A program made the translations under genes and the position numbers. The notes under the pieces are model-generated. The model was given only the letters and a program-made list of their open reading frames with translations. It did not search any database and was not told the DNA's origin. Below, piece by piece: positions 43,667-52,220 of a stretch of 64,000 nt of DNA (positions within the stretch are counted from its first letter, which is position 1; each line of letters begins with the position of its first letter). Origin of the DNA: DATNBU01 sp964476185 (lineage in GTDB: Bacteria > Desulfobacterota > Binatia > UBA1149 > CAITLU01); contig CAYYZO010000010.1 of NCBI GenBank assembly GCA_964476185.1, positions 11,496 through 75,495 of the forward strand, given 5' to 3'.

Positions 43667-44329
43667 TCACTTCTTGCGGATCATCGACAACCCGTCGCCG
43701 ATCGTCAGCATCACGACGTCGACGCGACGGTCGGAGGCGACGAAATCGTTGAACTCCCGGATCGCCGTCACGTCCTCCCCCTCCATCGAAGGATCGGCCA
43801 CCGTCCCCATCCACAGCACGTTGTCGACGAAGATCACTCCGTTCGGCCGAAGTCGTTTCAGGATTTCCTCGTAGTAGGTGCGATAGCCGCCCTTGTCGGC
43901 GTCGATGAACGCGAGATCCCAGACGGGGTCCGCGGGCAGGGCGGCGAGCGTCTCGGCGGCCGGCGCGAGGTGGAGCTCGATGCGGTCGTCGAGTCCGGCT
44001 TTTCTCCAGTAGCGTCGTGCGATCGACGCCCACTCCTCGCTGACGTCGCAGCACACGAGCTTCCCGTCCGCAGGCAGCGCGCGCGCGAAGCACAGGGCCG
44101 AGTAGCCGGTGAACGTGCCGACCTCGAGGATCCGCTTCGCGCCGAGCACGCGCGCGAACTGCTCGAGGAAGGCGCCCTGCTCCGGCGAAATCTGCATGAT
44201 CGAGACGAAGCCGAGCCCCTCGGTCTCGGCGATGAGCTCGCGCTGCACCGGATCGACGGGGGCGCTGTGGTCGACGACGTAGCGCTGGATCTCGGGCGTC
44301 AGGTGGAAGGCCTTGGGGATCTCGGACAT
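43667..44329 (-). CDS. SAM-dependent O-methyltransferase, CCoAOMT type
   Basis: A 220-residue class I O-methyltransferase of the caffeoyl-CoA/catechol type. SAM-binding motif I is EVGTFTGYSALCFARALP, the metal-binding stretch is FIDADKGGYRTYYE, and VDNVLWMG follows, all in canonical order. Such enzymes methylate catechol hydroxyls in a Mg-dependent way. It lies divergent from the operon at 44600, with a KstR-like palindrome between them, so it is probably in the same regulon. GAGGACC lies close before the ATG. Confidence 0.9.
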   Translation of the reverse strand: MSEIPKAFHLTPEIQRYVVDHSAPVDPVQRELIAETEGLGFVSIMQISPEQGAFLEQFARVLGAKRILEVGTFTGYSALCFARALPADGKLVCCDVSEEWASIARRYWRKAGLDDRIELHLAPAAETLAALPADPVWDLAFIDADKGGYRTYYEEILKRLRPNGVIFVDNVLWMGTVADPSMEGEDVTAIREFNDFVASDRRVDVVMLTIGDGLSMIRKK

Positions 44330-44432
44330 GGGGGGTCCTCCTCGTGGGCGTTCTGGCGGCGGTCCCGGAAGGGGGGTCCGCCCCGAAACCGGAAAGTCCT
44401 TGCAGGGCGGCTACTTTCGGCGCCGACCGTTT

Positions 44433-44446
44433 TAGAACATGTTCTT
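44433..44446. promoter_or_regulatory. Near-match KstR-like operator in divergent region
   Basis: TAGAACATGTTCTT agrees with TNNAACNNGTTNNA except the last base. Its core AGAACATGTTCT (44434-44445) is a perfect 12-bp palindrome. It lies between the divergent O-methyltransferase (start 44329) and the seven-gene operon (start 44600), where one repressor dimer could control both. Together with the sites at 25881 and 57537 it forms a set of three. Confidence 0.6.
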
Positions 44447-44599
44447 GCTTCAGGCTGCGGCCTGAGGGTAGCATCGGCCCCCGCCGACGACAGCGAGGCC
44501 AGCCGCGGACGGTGGCCGCGCCCACGACCGCCGGCCGAACCGTGCAGGCCGGCGGGCCACTCGCCGGACGGCCCAGACGCAAGGAGCGACCCGAACACC

Positions 44600-45004
44600 A
44601 TGGGAGCCACCCCCGAAGCCAACAAGCAGCTCATCCGCGAGTACTTCGACGCCGTCTCCAGCGGCGCCGGCGACAAGCTCGCCGCCGCCTTCGCCGACAA
44701 CGTCGTCTGGTGGGTGCCGCCGTCCTCCCCGATGGCCGGGACCTATCGCGGCAAGGAGGCCGTCTTCGGCATGTTCGCGAAGGGCGTGTCGCTGTACGCG
44801 CCGGAGCCGATGAAAATCGAGATCCTCGGCATGGTCGCCGACGACCGCAAGGTCGCCGCCGAGGTCCACATCACCGCGAAGACCGCCAAGGGAGCGGACT
44901 ACTCGAACTACTACCACTTCCTGTTCGAAGTCGAGGGCGGGCAGATCCACGGCGTCAAGGAATACGTCGACACGCTCTACGCGCAGCGGACCCTGTTCTC
45001 ATGA
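44600..45004 (+). CDS. SnoaL-like protein, first gene of catabolic operon
   Basis: A 134-residue SnoaL/NTF2-fold protein: NKQLIREYFDAVSSGAGDKLAAAFADNVVWWVPP, then YRGKEAVFGMF and HITAKTAKGADYSNYYHFLFEVEGGQIHGVKEYVDTLYA. The ending EGGQIHGVKEYVDT.YA is characteristic of ketosteroid-isomerase-like small proteins. AAGGAG lies about 12 bases before the ATG. The stop overlaps the next start (ATGA at 45001-45004). It opens a run of seven same-strand genes with gaps from -4 to 31 bases, and its promoter region carries the KstR-like palindrome. Isomerase or hydratase activity is a guess from the fold. Confidence 0.85.
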   Translation: MGATPEANKQLIREYFDAVSSGAGDKLAAAFADNVVWWVPPSSPMAGTYRGKEAVFGMFAKGVSLYAPEPMKIEILGMVADDRKVAAEVHITAKTAKGADYSNYYHFLFEVEGGQIHGVKEYVDTLYAQRTLFS

Positions 45005-46119
45005 AGTCCTGGTTCCACCTGAGCAAGGGAGAGGTCCCGCGCCAGGCGCACGTCAACGTGCCGCGCGGCCTCAAGGAAGAAGAGATCGGACGCGGCGGCT
45101 TCCAGGGTCGCGTGGCCGAAGTCTACCGCCGCGGCGAGCCGACGGCCTGGACGCGCGTCGAGGGCGACTTCGCCCCGCTCGACCTCGACGGCGCGCGGAT
45201 CGACGCCGGCGACCGCACTGACGTCCGCGGCGGGCCGACTCGCTGCTTTTATAACGAGGACCTCGTCATCTCGGTCAGCCGTCGCAGCGAGCCGATGCCG
45301 TTCTGGGCGCGCAACGCCGACGGCGACGAGATCTGGTTCACGCACAGGGGCCAGGGCGTCGTCGAGACCGAGTTCGGCCCCCTCGATTTCAAGCCCGGCG
45401 ACTACGTCGTGCTGCCGAAGGGCGTCACGTACCGGGTCGTGCCGACAACGCGCGACAACTACTTCCTGCACATCGAGAGCACCGGGGAAATCACGCTCGC
45501 GGAGCACACGCTGCTCGGCCGCCACAACCCCTACGACCCGACCGTGATCGGCGTTCCCGAGCCCAGGGCCTACGACGACGACGGACGCGAGGAGTACGAG
45601 GTGCGCGTCAAGCGCGCCGGCCAGTTCACCTCGTTCTTCTACGCGCACCACCCTCTCGACGTCGTCGGCTGGAAGGGCGACCTGTTCCCGTTCCGCTTCC
45701 ACAACCTCGACTTCCGGGCAGTGGTCAGCGATCGCAACCACGTGCCTCCGACGGCGTTCGCGCTGTTCCAGGCGCCGGGCTGGGTCATCTGCAACTTCGT
45801 GCCGCGCCCGGCCGAGATGGAGCGCGGCACCGCGCGCCTCCCCTACTACCACCGCAACATGGACTACGACGAGATCGGGTTCCTGCACGACGGCACGATG
45901 ATGGGCGCGCCGATGATGAAGGCGACGTTCATGGTCCACCCTCGCGGCTCCGTTCACGGGCCCGGCGAGGATGCGCGTGCGATGGCCGAGCAGCACTGGG
46001 ACGCGATCTCGTACTACGACCTGCAGGCGGTCAACATCGACGCGATCCGGCCGCTGGTGATCGCGCCGGAAGCGCGCGCCACGGCCCGCGACGGCGTGCA
46101 GCTCATCCAGGGCGGGTGA
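45001..46119 (+). CDS. Homogentisate 1,2-dioxygenase-like ring-cleavage enzyme
   Basis: A 372-residue double-cupin protein resembling homogentisate 1,2-dioxygenase. The N-terminal cupin has DEIWFTHRGQGVVETEFGPLDFKPGDYVVLPKGVTYRV, and the C-terminal iron region reads MVHPRGSVHGPGEDA, matching the H-x-G-x-x-H-G-P element of HmgA. It is shorter than classical HmgA (about 430-440). Ferrous iron-dependent extradiol cleavage of a dihydroxy-aromatic acid is the likely reaction; homogentisate itself is not assured. Its downstream neighbours (hydrolase, VOC, LLM enzyme, cyclase) fit processing of ring-cleavage products. Confidence 0.82.
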   Translation: MKSWFHLSKGEVPRQAHVNVPRGLKEEEIGRGGFQGRVAEVYRRGEPTAWTRVEGDFAPLDLDGARIDAGDRTDVRGGPTRCFYNEDLVISVSRRSEPMPFWARNADGDEIWFTHRGQGVVETEFGPLDFKPGDYVVLPKGVTYRVVPTTRDNYFLHIESTGEITLAEHTLLGRHNPYDPTVIGVPEPRAYDDDGREEYEVRVKRAGQFTSFFYAHHPLDVVGWKGDLFPFRFHNLDFRAVVSDRNHVPPTAFALFQAPGWVICNFVPRPAEMERGTARLPYYHRNMDYDEIGFLHDGTMMGAPMMKATFMVHPRGSVHGPGEDARAMAEQHWDAISYYDLQAVNIDAIRPLVIAPEARATARDGVQLIQGG

Positions 46120-46124
46120 TCCCG

Positions 46125-47399
46125 ATGGCGATCGAACTCCTGCGCTACCCGCAACTCGGGCCCAGCCTTTGGTCCTTCGACAGGCTGCCGTCAGGCACCA
46201 GCGTCGAGAACGTCCCGTTGCTCGCCCAGGACCGCGGCGAGTCGCACGGCGTGCTCTACACGCGGGGCGGCGAGAAGACCGTCGTCTGCATGATGCACCC
46301 GCGCGGCGACATGAGCCGGCACTACGCGATCCCGGCGCTGCTCGAGGCCGGCTACGCGGCGTTCGGGCAGGCCGGCCGATGGGTCAACAACGACGTGGGC
46401 CTGATCCACGAGATGCTGATCCTGGACGTCGCGGCGTCCGTGAAGCACCTGCGCTCGCGCGGCTTCGAGCGCATCGTCCTCCTCGGCAACAGCGGCGGCG
46501 GCGCGCTGTACACCTTCTACCAGTCCCAGGCGTGCACGCCGCCGCCCGCGCGACTGACCACGACGGCCGCCGGCGACCCCCATGACCTGAACAAGTTCGA
46601 CATGCCCGAGGCGGACGGTATCGTGCAGCTCGCGACCCACCTCGGCCAGGGCGTGCTGCTGCTTCGCTGCATCGACCCGTCCGTCGTTCGCGAGGACGAC
46701 CCGCTGTCGCTCGACCCGTCGGTGGACATGTTCAACCCCGACAACGGGTTCCGTGAGCCGTACGAATCGAGTTCGTACAGCCCGGATTTCCTCGAGCGCT
46801 ACCGCGCGGGGCAGCAGGGCCGGGTGATGCGGCTCGACGCGATCGCCCGCAGCCTGCTGCACACGCAGCGCCACCACCAGGCGGAGATGGCCGACGAGAA
46901 CTTCGACGACCTCACGCTGAAACAGAAGCAGTTCGTCTGGCGTCGGGCATTCTGCGGCCGCTTCATGGAGATCCACCGCACCGAAGCGAACCCCGCGTAT
47001 TGCGACCTCTCGCTGCACGCGTCGGAGCGCGATTACGGCTCGTTCTTCTCCCCGCGCCCCGACATCTTCAACTCGATCGAGGCGGGATTCGGCCGGCTGC
47101 AGACGCCGCGCGCATGGCTCTCGACGTGGTCCGGGCTATCGTCGCGCGCGAACACGCTGCAGTGCATCCCGAAGATCACGATCCCGACCCTGGTGATCAG
47201 CTACACCGGCGACAACGTGGTCTGGATCCCCGACCTGGAGGCCATCCACGCGGCGTCGGGAGCGAAGGACAAGGAGATGCACTACGTGGACGGCGACCAC
47301 CTCGGGTTGCCGCCGCGCTGCAAGCCGGACGCGCCCGGCCGCCCCGCCGCCATGGCCATCGTCACGAAGTGGCTGCGCGACCGCTTCCCGGCGGCCTGA
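46125..47399 (+). CDS. Alpha/beta hydrolase
   Basis: A 424-residue alpha/beta hydrolase. The nucleophile elbow is GNSGGG (residues about 120-130, LLGNSGGGALYTFYQ), an Asp candidate is in TGDNVVWIPD, and the His is in VDGDHLGLPP. The sheet core VVCMMHPRGDMSRHYAIPALLEAGYAAFG is an HPRG oxyanion region. It likely hydrolyses a ring-cleavage product or ester. ATG 46125 is preceded by GGCGGGTGAT; a GTG at 46116 that overlaps the previous stop (GTGA) is an alternative. Third gene of the operon. Confidence 0.8.
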   Translation: MAIELLRYPQLGPSLWSFDRLPSGTSVENVPLLAQDRGESHGVLYTRGGEKTVVCMMHPRGDMSRHYAIPALLEAGYAAFGQAGRWVNNDVGLIHEMLILDVAASVKHLRSRGFERIVLLGNSGGGALYTFYQSQACTPPPARLTTTAAGDPHDLNKFDMPEADGIVQLATHLGQGVLLLRCIDPSVVREDDPLSLDPSVDMFNPDNGFREPYESSSYSPDFLERYRAGQQGRVMRLDAIARSLLHTQRHHQAEMADENFDDLTLKQKQFVWRRAFCGRFMEIHRTEANPAYCDLSLHASERDYGSFFSPRPDIFNSIEAGFGRLQTPRAWLSTWSGLSSRANTLQCIPKITIPTLVISYTGDNVVWIPDLEAIHAASGAKDKEMHYVDGDHLGLPPRCKPDAPGRPAAMAIVTKWLRDRFPAA

Positions 47400-47409
47400 G
47401 GAGCGAGAC

Positions 47410-47886
47410 GTGGCGGTCGTCCGGTTCGGTCACCTCGGCATCTGCGTCTCGAGCCTCGAGCGTTCCGTGCCGTTCTACCGCGACCTGCTCGGTTTCCGGC
47501 CGCTCACGCAGACCGACGTGCGCGGGGCCGACGCCGACAAGCTGCTCGGCCTCGCCGGCGTCGACCAGACCACGGTGTTCCTCGAGCGCGACGGCGTGCG
47601 GCTTGCGCTGTTCGAGTTCCGTACCCCGAAACCGACGGGCGGGACGCCGCGCGCGATGAACGAACTGGGCCTGGCCGCGATCATGCTGCGCGTCGACGAC
47701 CTGGACGCGACGCTCGCGAAGGCTCGAGAGGCCGGCGCCGTCGTCCTCGACGAGACCCGCACCGACTACCCGGCCTACGGTTCACGCCTCGTCTTCCTGA
47801 CCGACCCCGACGGCACGCTCATCGAGCTCGTCGAGATTCCCGGAGATCCGTACACCCCGTTCGGCACCCCGTACAGCGGAGCCTGA
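47410..47886 (+). CDS. VOC-family (glyoxalase-like) protein
   Basis: A 158-residue vicinal oxygen chelate protein with two beta-alpha-beta-beta-beta halves: VRFGHLGICVSSLERSVPFYRDLLGFRPL and LGLAAIMLRVDDLDATLAKAREAG, ending SRLVFLTDPDGTLIELVEIPG. The first His and the C-terminal Glu are metal ligands of the fold. Such proteins act as isomerases, extradiol dioxygenases or binding proteins. GTG start 10 bases after the hydrolase stop. Fourth gene of the operon; exact role unknown. Confidence 0.85.
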   Translation: MAVVRFGHLGICVSSLERSVPFYRDLLGFRPLTQTDVRGADADKLLGLAGVDQTTVFLERDGVRLALFEFRTPKPTGGTPRAMNELGLAAIMLRVDDLDATLAKAREAGAVVLDETRTDYPAYGSRLVFLTDPDGTLIELVEIPGDPYTPFGTPYSGA

Positions 47887-47909
47887 CAGCGCCCGAAGGA
47901 GACACGACC

Positions 47910-49148
47910 TTGAAGCTCGACCTGTTCGCCATGCCCACCATCCCGTCCACGAACGAAGAACGCGCCACGCTGCGGCCGATCGGGCGCAGCACGGAGCGCT
48001 ACCAGATGATGCTCGAGGAGCTGCGAAGCCTGTGCATCCTGGCGGACCAGCTCGGCGTCGACGCGTTCTCCACGACCGAGCACCACTTCCACACCGAAGG
48101 CGGCGAGGTCTCCGTGAACCCGGTGCTGCTGTACGCGGACTTCGCGGCGCGCACGAAGAACATCACGTTCGCGCCGATGTCGATCGTGCTACCGACCGCC
48201 GACCCGATCCGCGTCGCCGAGGACATCGCGATCCTCGACCAGCTCACGAAAGGTCGCGTCGCCGTCGCCTTCGCGCGCGGCTACCAGAAGAAATGGATGA
48301 AGGTGCTCGGCCAGGGGGCCGAATCCGCCACCGGCATGGGCGACAAGAGCGACCAGGCCAACCGCGACATCTTCGACGAGAAGCTCGAGATCGTGCACAA
48401 GGCCTGGACCGAGGACTGCTTCTCGCACGACGGCTCCCACTACAAGGTGCCCTACCCGTTCGAAGGCATCGAGGGCTGGGCGGCGCCGGAGTGGACGCGC
48501 GCGTACGGCGCCGACGGCGAGATCGACGACAAGGGCGTGATCCGCAAGATCGGCGTCGTGCCCCGCCCGTACCAGCAGCCGCACCCGCCGGTGTGGGCGC
48601 CGTTCACGCTTTCGGAGAAGTCGCTGATCGACTGCGCCCGGCGCGGAATCATGCCTTGGGTGTTCGAGTCTTCCCCCGAAGGCTTCCTCAAGTGGGCGAC
48701 GCTCTACCGCGACGAAGCGACGAAGGCCGGCCACGACCTGAAACTCGGCCAGCGCCTCGGCGCGGTGCGAGCGATCACGATCGGCAAGACCCGGGAAGAA
48801 GCCTTCGAGCTGGCCGCGAAGACGACCGGCTACGAGTACCACCACTACTTCAACCTGTTCGGGTTCGGCGAGGTGTTCCGCGTCCCGTCGGACGACAAGA
48901 GCGTGATGCCGCTCAAGTTCCAGGACGAACGCGCCGCCACGCAGCGGATGATCGACCGCGGCTACCAGCTCTGCGGAACCGTCGACGACGTGAAGAGGCA
49001 GCTCGCGGCGCTCGTCAAGTGCCACGGCGACGGCGACCTCGACTGGATCTCGTGGAACTTCTTCTACCAGGGCACGGTCCCCATGGACGTGCAGGCCGAG
49101 CAGCTCGAGCTGTTCGTGACGAAAGTCCTGCCCGAGTTCCACTACTGA
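47910..49148 (+). CDS. Luciferase-like flavin-dependent monooxygenase
   Basis: A 412-residue bacterial-luciferase-type oxidoreductase. STTEHHFHTEGGEVSVNPVLLYADFAARTKNITFAPMSIVLP is the typical flavin-binding region, with EHHF close to the active site, followed by DPIRVAEDIAILDQLTKGRVAVAFARGYQ. FMN or F420 could be used; alkanal or alkanesulfonate-type monooxygenases share this shape. Starts with TTG after AAGGA (47896-47900). Fifth gene of the operon, probably an oxygenation step on the cleaved product. Confidence 0.87.
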   Translation: MKLDLFAMPTIPSTNEERATLRPIGRSTERYQMMLEELRSLCILADQLGVDAFSTTEHHFHTEGGEVSVNPVLLYADFAARTKNITFAPMSIVLPTADPIRVAEDIAILDQLTKGRVAVAFARGYQKKWMKVLGQGAESATGMGDKSDQANRDIFDEKLEIVHKAWTEDCFSHDGSHYKVPYPFEGIEGWAAPEWTRAYGADGEIDDKGVIRKIGVVPRPYQQPHPPVWAPFTLSEKSLIDCARRGIMPWVFESSPEGFLKWATLYRDEATKAGHDLKLGQRLGAVRAITIGKTREEAFELAAKTTGYEYHHYFNLFGFGEVFRVPSDDKSVMPLKFQDERAATQRMIDRGYQLCGTVDDVKRQLAALVKCHGDGDLDWISWNFFYQGTVPMDVQAEQLELFVTKVLPEFHY

Positions 49149-49171
49149 ACTCGTCGCCGGGAGTCGCCAAG

Positions 49172-50101
49172 ATGGAACGAGTGCGCGCGATCGCCGCGAA
49201 GGTATCGAACTGGGGACGCTGGGGCGCCGACGACGAGCGCGGGACTCTGAACCTCGTCACGCCCGAGGTCGTGCGCCGCGCCGTCTCCTGCGTCCGGCGC
49301 GGCGACGTGTTCAGCCTCGGCCTGTCGCTCGGCCCGGAGGGTCCGCAGACGGGGTCCGTGATCGGTCGCTTCAACCCGCAGCACTACATGACCGCGATCG
49401 GCGCGTTGATCGGCGAGGATCCGCGAGGATTCTGCTACTCCGACGACGTCCTGTCGCTGCCGCTGCAGTCGTCGACGCAGTGGGACAGCCTCGCGCACGT
49501 GCACTACGACGGGAAGCTCTACAACGGCTACGACGCGGCAGCCGCCCTCGGCGTCGGGGGAGCTTCGAAGAACGGCATCGACCGGCTGGCGGCCGGCGGC
49601 ATCGTCTCGCGCGGCGTGCTCGTCGACCTTGCCCGCCATCGCGGCGTGGACAGGCTCCCGCCGGGCGCCGCGATCCGCGTCTCCGAGCTCGACGACGCGC
49701 TCGCCGCGCAGGGCTCGACGCTGATGCCGGGCGACATTCTCGTGCTGCGCACCGGGCATCTCTCGGTCTTCACGAAGGACAACGACCGCGAGACCTACCT
49801 GTGGCAGGGCCCGGGCCTCGGCATCGACGCGGCCGAATGGATCCACGCGCGCGACCTTGCCGCGGTCTGCTCTGACACCACGGCCGTCGAGGTCATGCCC
49901 TGCGAGGACCCGGACCTGCTCTACCCGCTGCACCTGCTGTGCATCCGCGACATGGGCATGCCGTTCGGGGAGATGTTCGACCTGGACGAACTCGCCGCCG
50001 ACTGCGCGGCGGACGGGTGCTGGGAGTTCCTCCTCTCGGCCCCGCCGCTCAAGGTGACCGGCGGCATCGGCTCTCCGATCAATCCCCTGGCGATCAAGTG
50101 A
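49172..50101 (+). CDS. Cyclase-family (kynurenine formamidase-like) hydrolase
   Basis: A 309-residue protein of the cyclase/kynurenine formamidase-like metal-hydrolase family. The family metal motif is seen as TQWDSLAHVHYDG (Trp-Asp-x-Leu-x-His), then GGIVSRGVLVDLARHRG, and GDILVLRTGH. The fold hydrolyses amides, esters or lactones. Sixth gene of the operon, 23 bases behind the LLM gene. It would suit opening of a lactone or formyl derivative made by the monooxygenase. Confidence 0.82.
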   Translation: MERVRAIAAKVSNWGRWGADDERGTLNLVTPEVVRRAVSCVRRGDVFSLGLSLGPEGPQTGSVIGRFNPQHYMTAIGALIGEDPRGFCYSDDVLSLPLQSSTQWDSLAHVHYDGKLYNGYDAAAALGVGGASKNGIDRLAAGGIVSRGVLVDLARHRGVDRLPPGAAIRVSELDDALAAQGSTLMPGDILVLRTGHLSVFTKDNDRETYLWQGPGLGIDAAEWIHARDLAAVCSDTTAVEVMPCEDPDLLYPLHLLCIRDMGMPFGEMFDLDELAADCAADGCWEFLLSAPPLKVTGGIGSPINPLAIK

Positions 50102-50132
50102 CCGCGCGCCCGGCGCGAAGGTGGCACGACCG

Positions 50133-50594
50133 ATGAGCATCACGATCGAACCCATTGGCTACGTCCGTGGCGGCCGCACAGAGGCCGTCGACGACAACTG
50201 GGGAAACGTGCAGGCGCGCATCGAGCTCGACGCGTCGCGCTTCGGCCCGGAATCGCTGGCCGGGCTCGAGGAATTCTCGCACCTCGTGATCGTCTACTCC
50301 TTCCACCTCGCCGATCCGGACAAGGTCGAGCTGAGCGCGCGTCGCCCGCGCAACAACCCCGACTGGCCGAAGGTCGGGATCTTCGCCCAGCGCGGCAAGA
50401 ACAGGCCGAACCACCTCGGCGTCTCGACCTGCGCCCTGGTCGGCGTGGAGGGAACGAGCGTGCTCGTGCAGGGGCTCGACGCGATCGACGGATCGCCGGT
50501 GCTGGACCTGAAGCCGTACTTCCGCGAGTTCGAGCCGCGCAACGTCGTGCGGGAACCCGCCTGGGTCGCCGAGTTGATGGCGCAGTACTGGTGA
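50133..50594 (+). CDS. TrmO-like tRNA threonylcarbamoyladenosine methyltransferase
   Basis: A 153-residue protein of the TrmO/YaeB fold, a SAM-dependent tRNA(t6A37) N6-methyltransferase. The core ITIEPIGYVRGGR, FSHLVIVYSFH and GIFAQRGKNRPNHLGVSTCALV (the RPNxxG motif binds SAM) fit the family; it is shorter than E. coli TrmO (235) and lacks the C-terminal domain. ATG 50133 has AAGGTGG about 8 bases upstream; a GTG at 50121 is in frame. It is odd at the end of a catabolic operon, so recruitment to another role cannot be ruled out. Confidence 0.75.
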   Translation: MSITIEPIGYVRGGRTEAVDDNWGNVQARIELDASRFGPESLAGLEEFSHLVIVYSFHLADPDKVELSARRPRNNPDWPKVGIFAQRGKNRPNHLGVSTCALVGVEGTSVLVQGLDAIDGSPVLDLKPYFREFEPRNVVREPAWVAELMAQYW

Positions 50595-50624
50595 CGCGGA
50601 ACCGCTGCGGCGCGACGGCGGAAC

Positions 50625-51293
50625 TCAGTCGCTCTTCTGGCCTTCCGTCGAAGCGAACTCGTCGTGTCCCGCGAGGTACCGCGCGATCAGCGCGCTGAAC
50701 CAGCGTCGGAAGCGCTGCTCGACGGCGTCGTCGTTCTCGACGCCCATGCTGTAGCGCATCGCCTCGCCGACGACCCCGGTGCCGACCGCGGCCGCGCCGA
50801 CCAGCATCACGACGAACATCATGTCGTCGAACTCGAACTTGCGCCCCTCGGTCCAGCCCCCCGAAACCATGCGGACGTGCGCGGCCTCGGCGAGCGTGCG
50901 CATCATGCGCGTCTCCTCGCGCGGGTTCTGGCCGTCGAGGATCAGCCAGGCGATCAGGCGCGCGTTGCCGCTCTCGGCCACGATCGCGAACACCGCGTCG
51001 AGGATCGACGCGATGTTCACTTCGCGCCGCATCTGGCTGCGCATCTCCTCGAGGAGCTGCTGGCGCAGCACCTCGAGCGCGCGACGAACGACGGCCTCGA
51101 CCAGCCCGTCCCGGCTGCCGAAATGGTGCAGGATCGCCGGGTGCGAGACGCCGACGTCGGCCGCGAGCTCCTGCAGCTTGATTCCCGCGGGCCCGAGCTC
51201 GCGCAGCCGCTTCTCGGCCGCGTCGAGGATCATGCTCTTGGCCTCCTCGGCCGTGCGCCGCACGCGCTTCGGCTTCTTTGCCGTCACCGCCAC
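50625..51293 (-). CDS. TetR/AcrR-family transcriptional regulator
   Basis: A 222-residue TetR-type repressor. The N-terminal HTH is AAEKRLRELGPAGIKLQELAADVGVSHPAILHHFGSRDGLVEAVV. The C-terminal ligand domain is unremarkable. GTG start with GGGGGTGA upstream. It follows the LLM gene 51295-52167 with one base between, and its Shine-Dalgarno contains that gene's stop, so they are translated together. It is the only TetR regulator in the window and the best local candidate to bind the TNNAACNNGTTNNA sites, though it is not adjacent to any. Ligand unknown, perhaps an acyl-CoA intermediate as in KstR-type repressors. Confidence 0.88.
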   Translation of the reverse strand: MAVTAKKPKRVRRTAEEAKSMILDAAEKRLRELGPAGIKLQELAADVGVSHPAILHHFGSRDGLVEAVVRRALEVLRQQLLEEMRSQMRREVNIASILDAVFAIVAESGNARLIAWLILDGQNPREETRMMRTLAEAAHVRMVSGGWTEGRKFEFDDMMFVVMLVGAAAVGTGVVGEAMRYSMGVENDDAVEQRFRRWFSALIARYLAGHDEFASTEGQKSD

Positions 51294-51294
51294 T

Positions 51295-52167
51295 TCACCC
51301 CCGGAACTTCGAGATCACGTCGTCGGCGAAACGCTTGAGGGCGTCCTTCTTCTCTTCGAGCGAGTTCGGATCCGCTCCGTAGAGCACCCACGGCGCCGTC
51401 GTCAGCGTGGTGCCGCCGAGTTCCTCGATGCGGCGGTAGCCGTCCACGTCGAACGCGTCGGTGCACGCGACGACGCTCTCGAACGGCTTGTGGTCGGTCC
51501 CGTACTGCCGGCGCAGCTGCTGCAGCTTGCCGAGCAGTTCGCGCAGCTCGTCCGTCGAATGCTGCACCGCGATCCAGCCGTCGCCGATCCGGGCCGCGCG
51601 CTTCAGCGCCGGCTCGCTGATCCCGCCGACGAACACCGGCACCGGCTGCTTCGGCACCGGGCTCATCTCGAGCCGATCGAAGTCGTAGTGCTCTCCGCGA
51701 TACTCGACCATGCCCCCGCCCCAGAGCAGGCGCAGGATCTCGACCTGCTCGTCCATGCGCTTGCCGCGCGCGCGGAATTCCTGGCCGAGCAGCTCGAACT
51801 CCTCCCTCATCCAGCCCGTGCCGATGCCTAGGGCGATGCGCCCCTCGGCCATCGAGGCGACCGTGGCGATCTGCTTCGCGACCAGGATCGGGTTCCTCAC
51901 CGGCAGGATGTAGATGTTCGTCAGGAACCGCAGCCGCTTCGAGACGGCCGCCATCGCCGCGATCGCCGTCCAGGGGTCGGGCCACGGAGTGGACCCCGTC
52001 CAGTAGGGCTTCCCGTCCTTCGCGTATGGATAGGCGCTGGCGAGTTTCTCCGGGAAGACGAGGTGGTCGGAGAGCGCGAACCAGTCCCAGCCGCACTCGT
52101 CGGCCGTCCGGGCGAGTTCCAGGAAATGCGTCGGGTCGTTGAAGGCGAGCGCGGCAGCGAATTTCAC
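51295..52167 (-). CDS. LLM-class F420-dependent oxidoreductase
   Basis: A 290-residue luciferase-like protein of the F420-dependent subfamily. WDWFALSDHLVFPE, IAAMAAVSKRLRFLTNIYILPVRNPILVAKQIATVASMAEGRIALGIGTGWMREEFELLG and VPVFVGGISEPALKRAARIGDGWI are diagnostic; GTGWMREEF is typical of the TIGR03619-like group. GTG start with GGAGG 9 bases upstream. It shares a transcript with the TetR gene behind it. Together with the enzymes at 42573 and 47910 it makes three such enzymes in 10 kb. Confidence 0.88.
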   Translation of the reverse strand: MKFAAALAFNDPTHFLELARTADECGWDWFALSDHLVFPEKLASAYPYAKDGKPYWTGSTPWPDPWTAIAAMAAVSKRLRFLTNIYILPVRNPILVAKQIATVASMAEGRIALGIGTGWMREEFELLGQEFRARGKRMDEQVEILRLLWGGGMVEYRGEHYDFDRLEMSPVPKQPVPVFVGGISEPALKRAARIGDGWIAVQHSTDELRELLGKLQQLRRQYGTDHKPFESVVACTDAFDVDGYRRIEELGGTTLTTAPWVLYGADPNSLEEKKDALKRFADDVISKFRG

Positions 52168-52220
52168 GGGATGGTTCCTCCGACCCCTATCTGTCAAAGA
52201 TTCCGCGCTGAGCGAAGCGC

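Noticed and set aside
44452..44465. CAGGC-TGCG-GCCTG hairpin after the operator
   Set aside because: Only 5 base pairs in GC-rich DNA, expected by chance.
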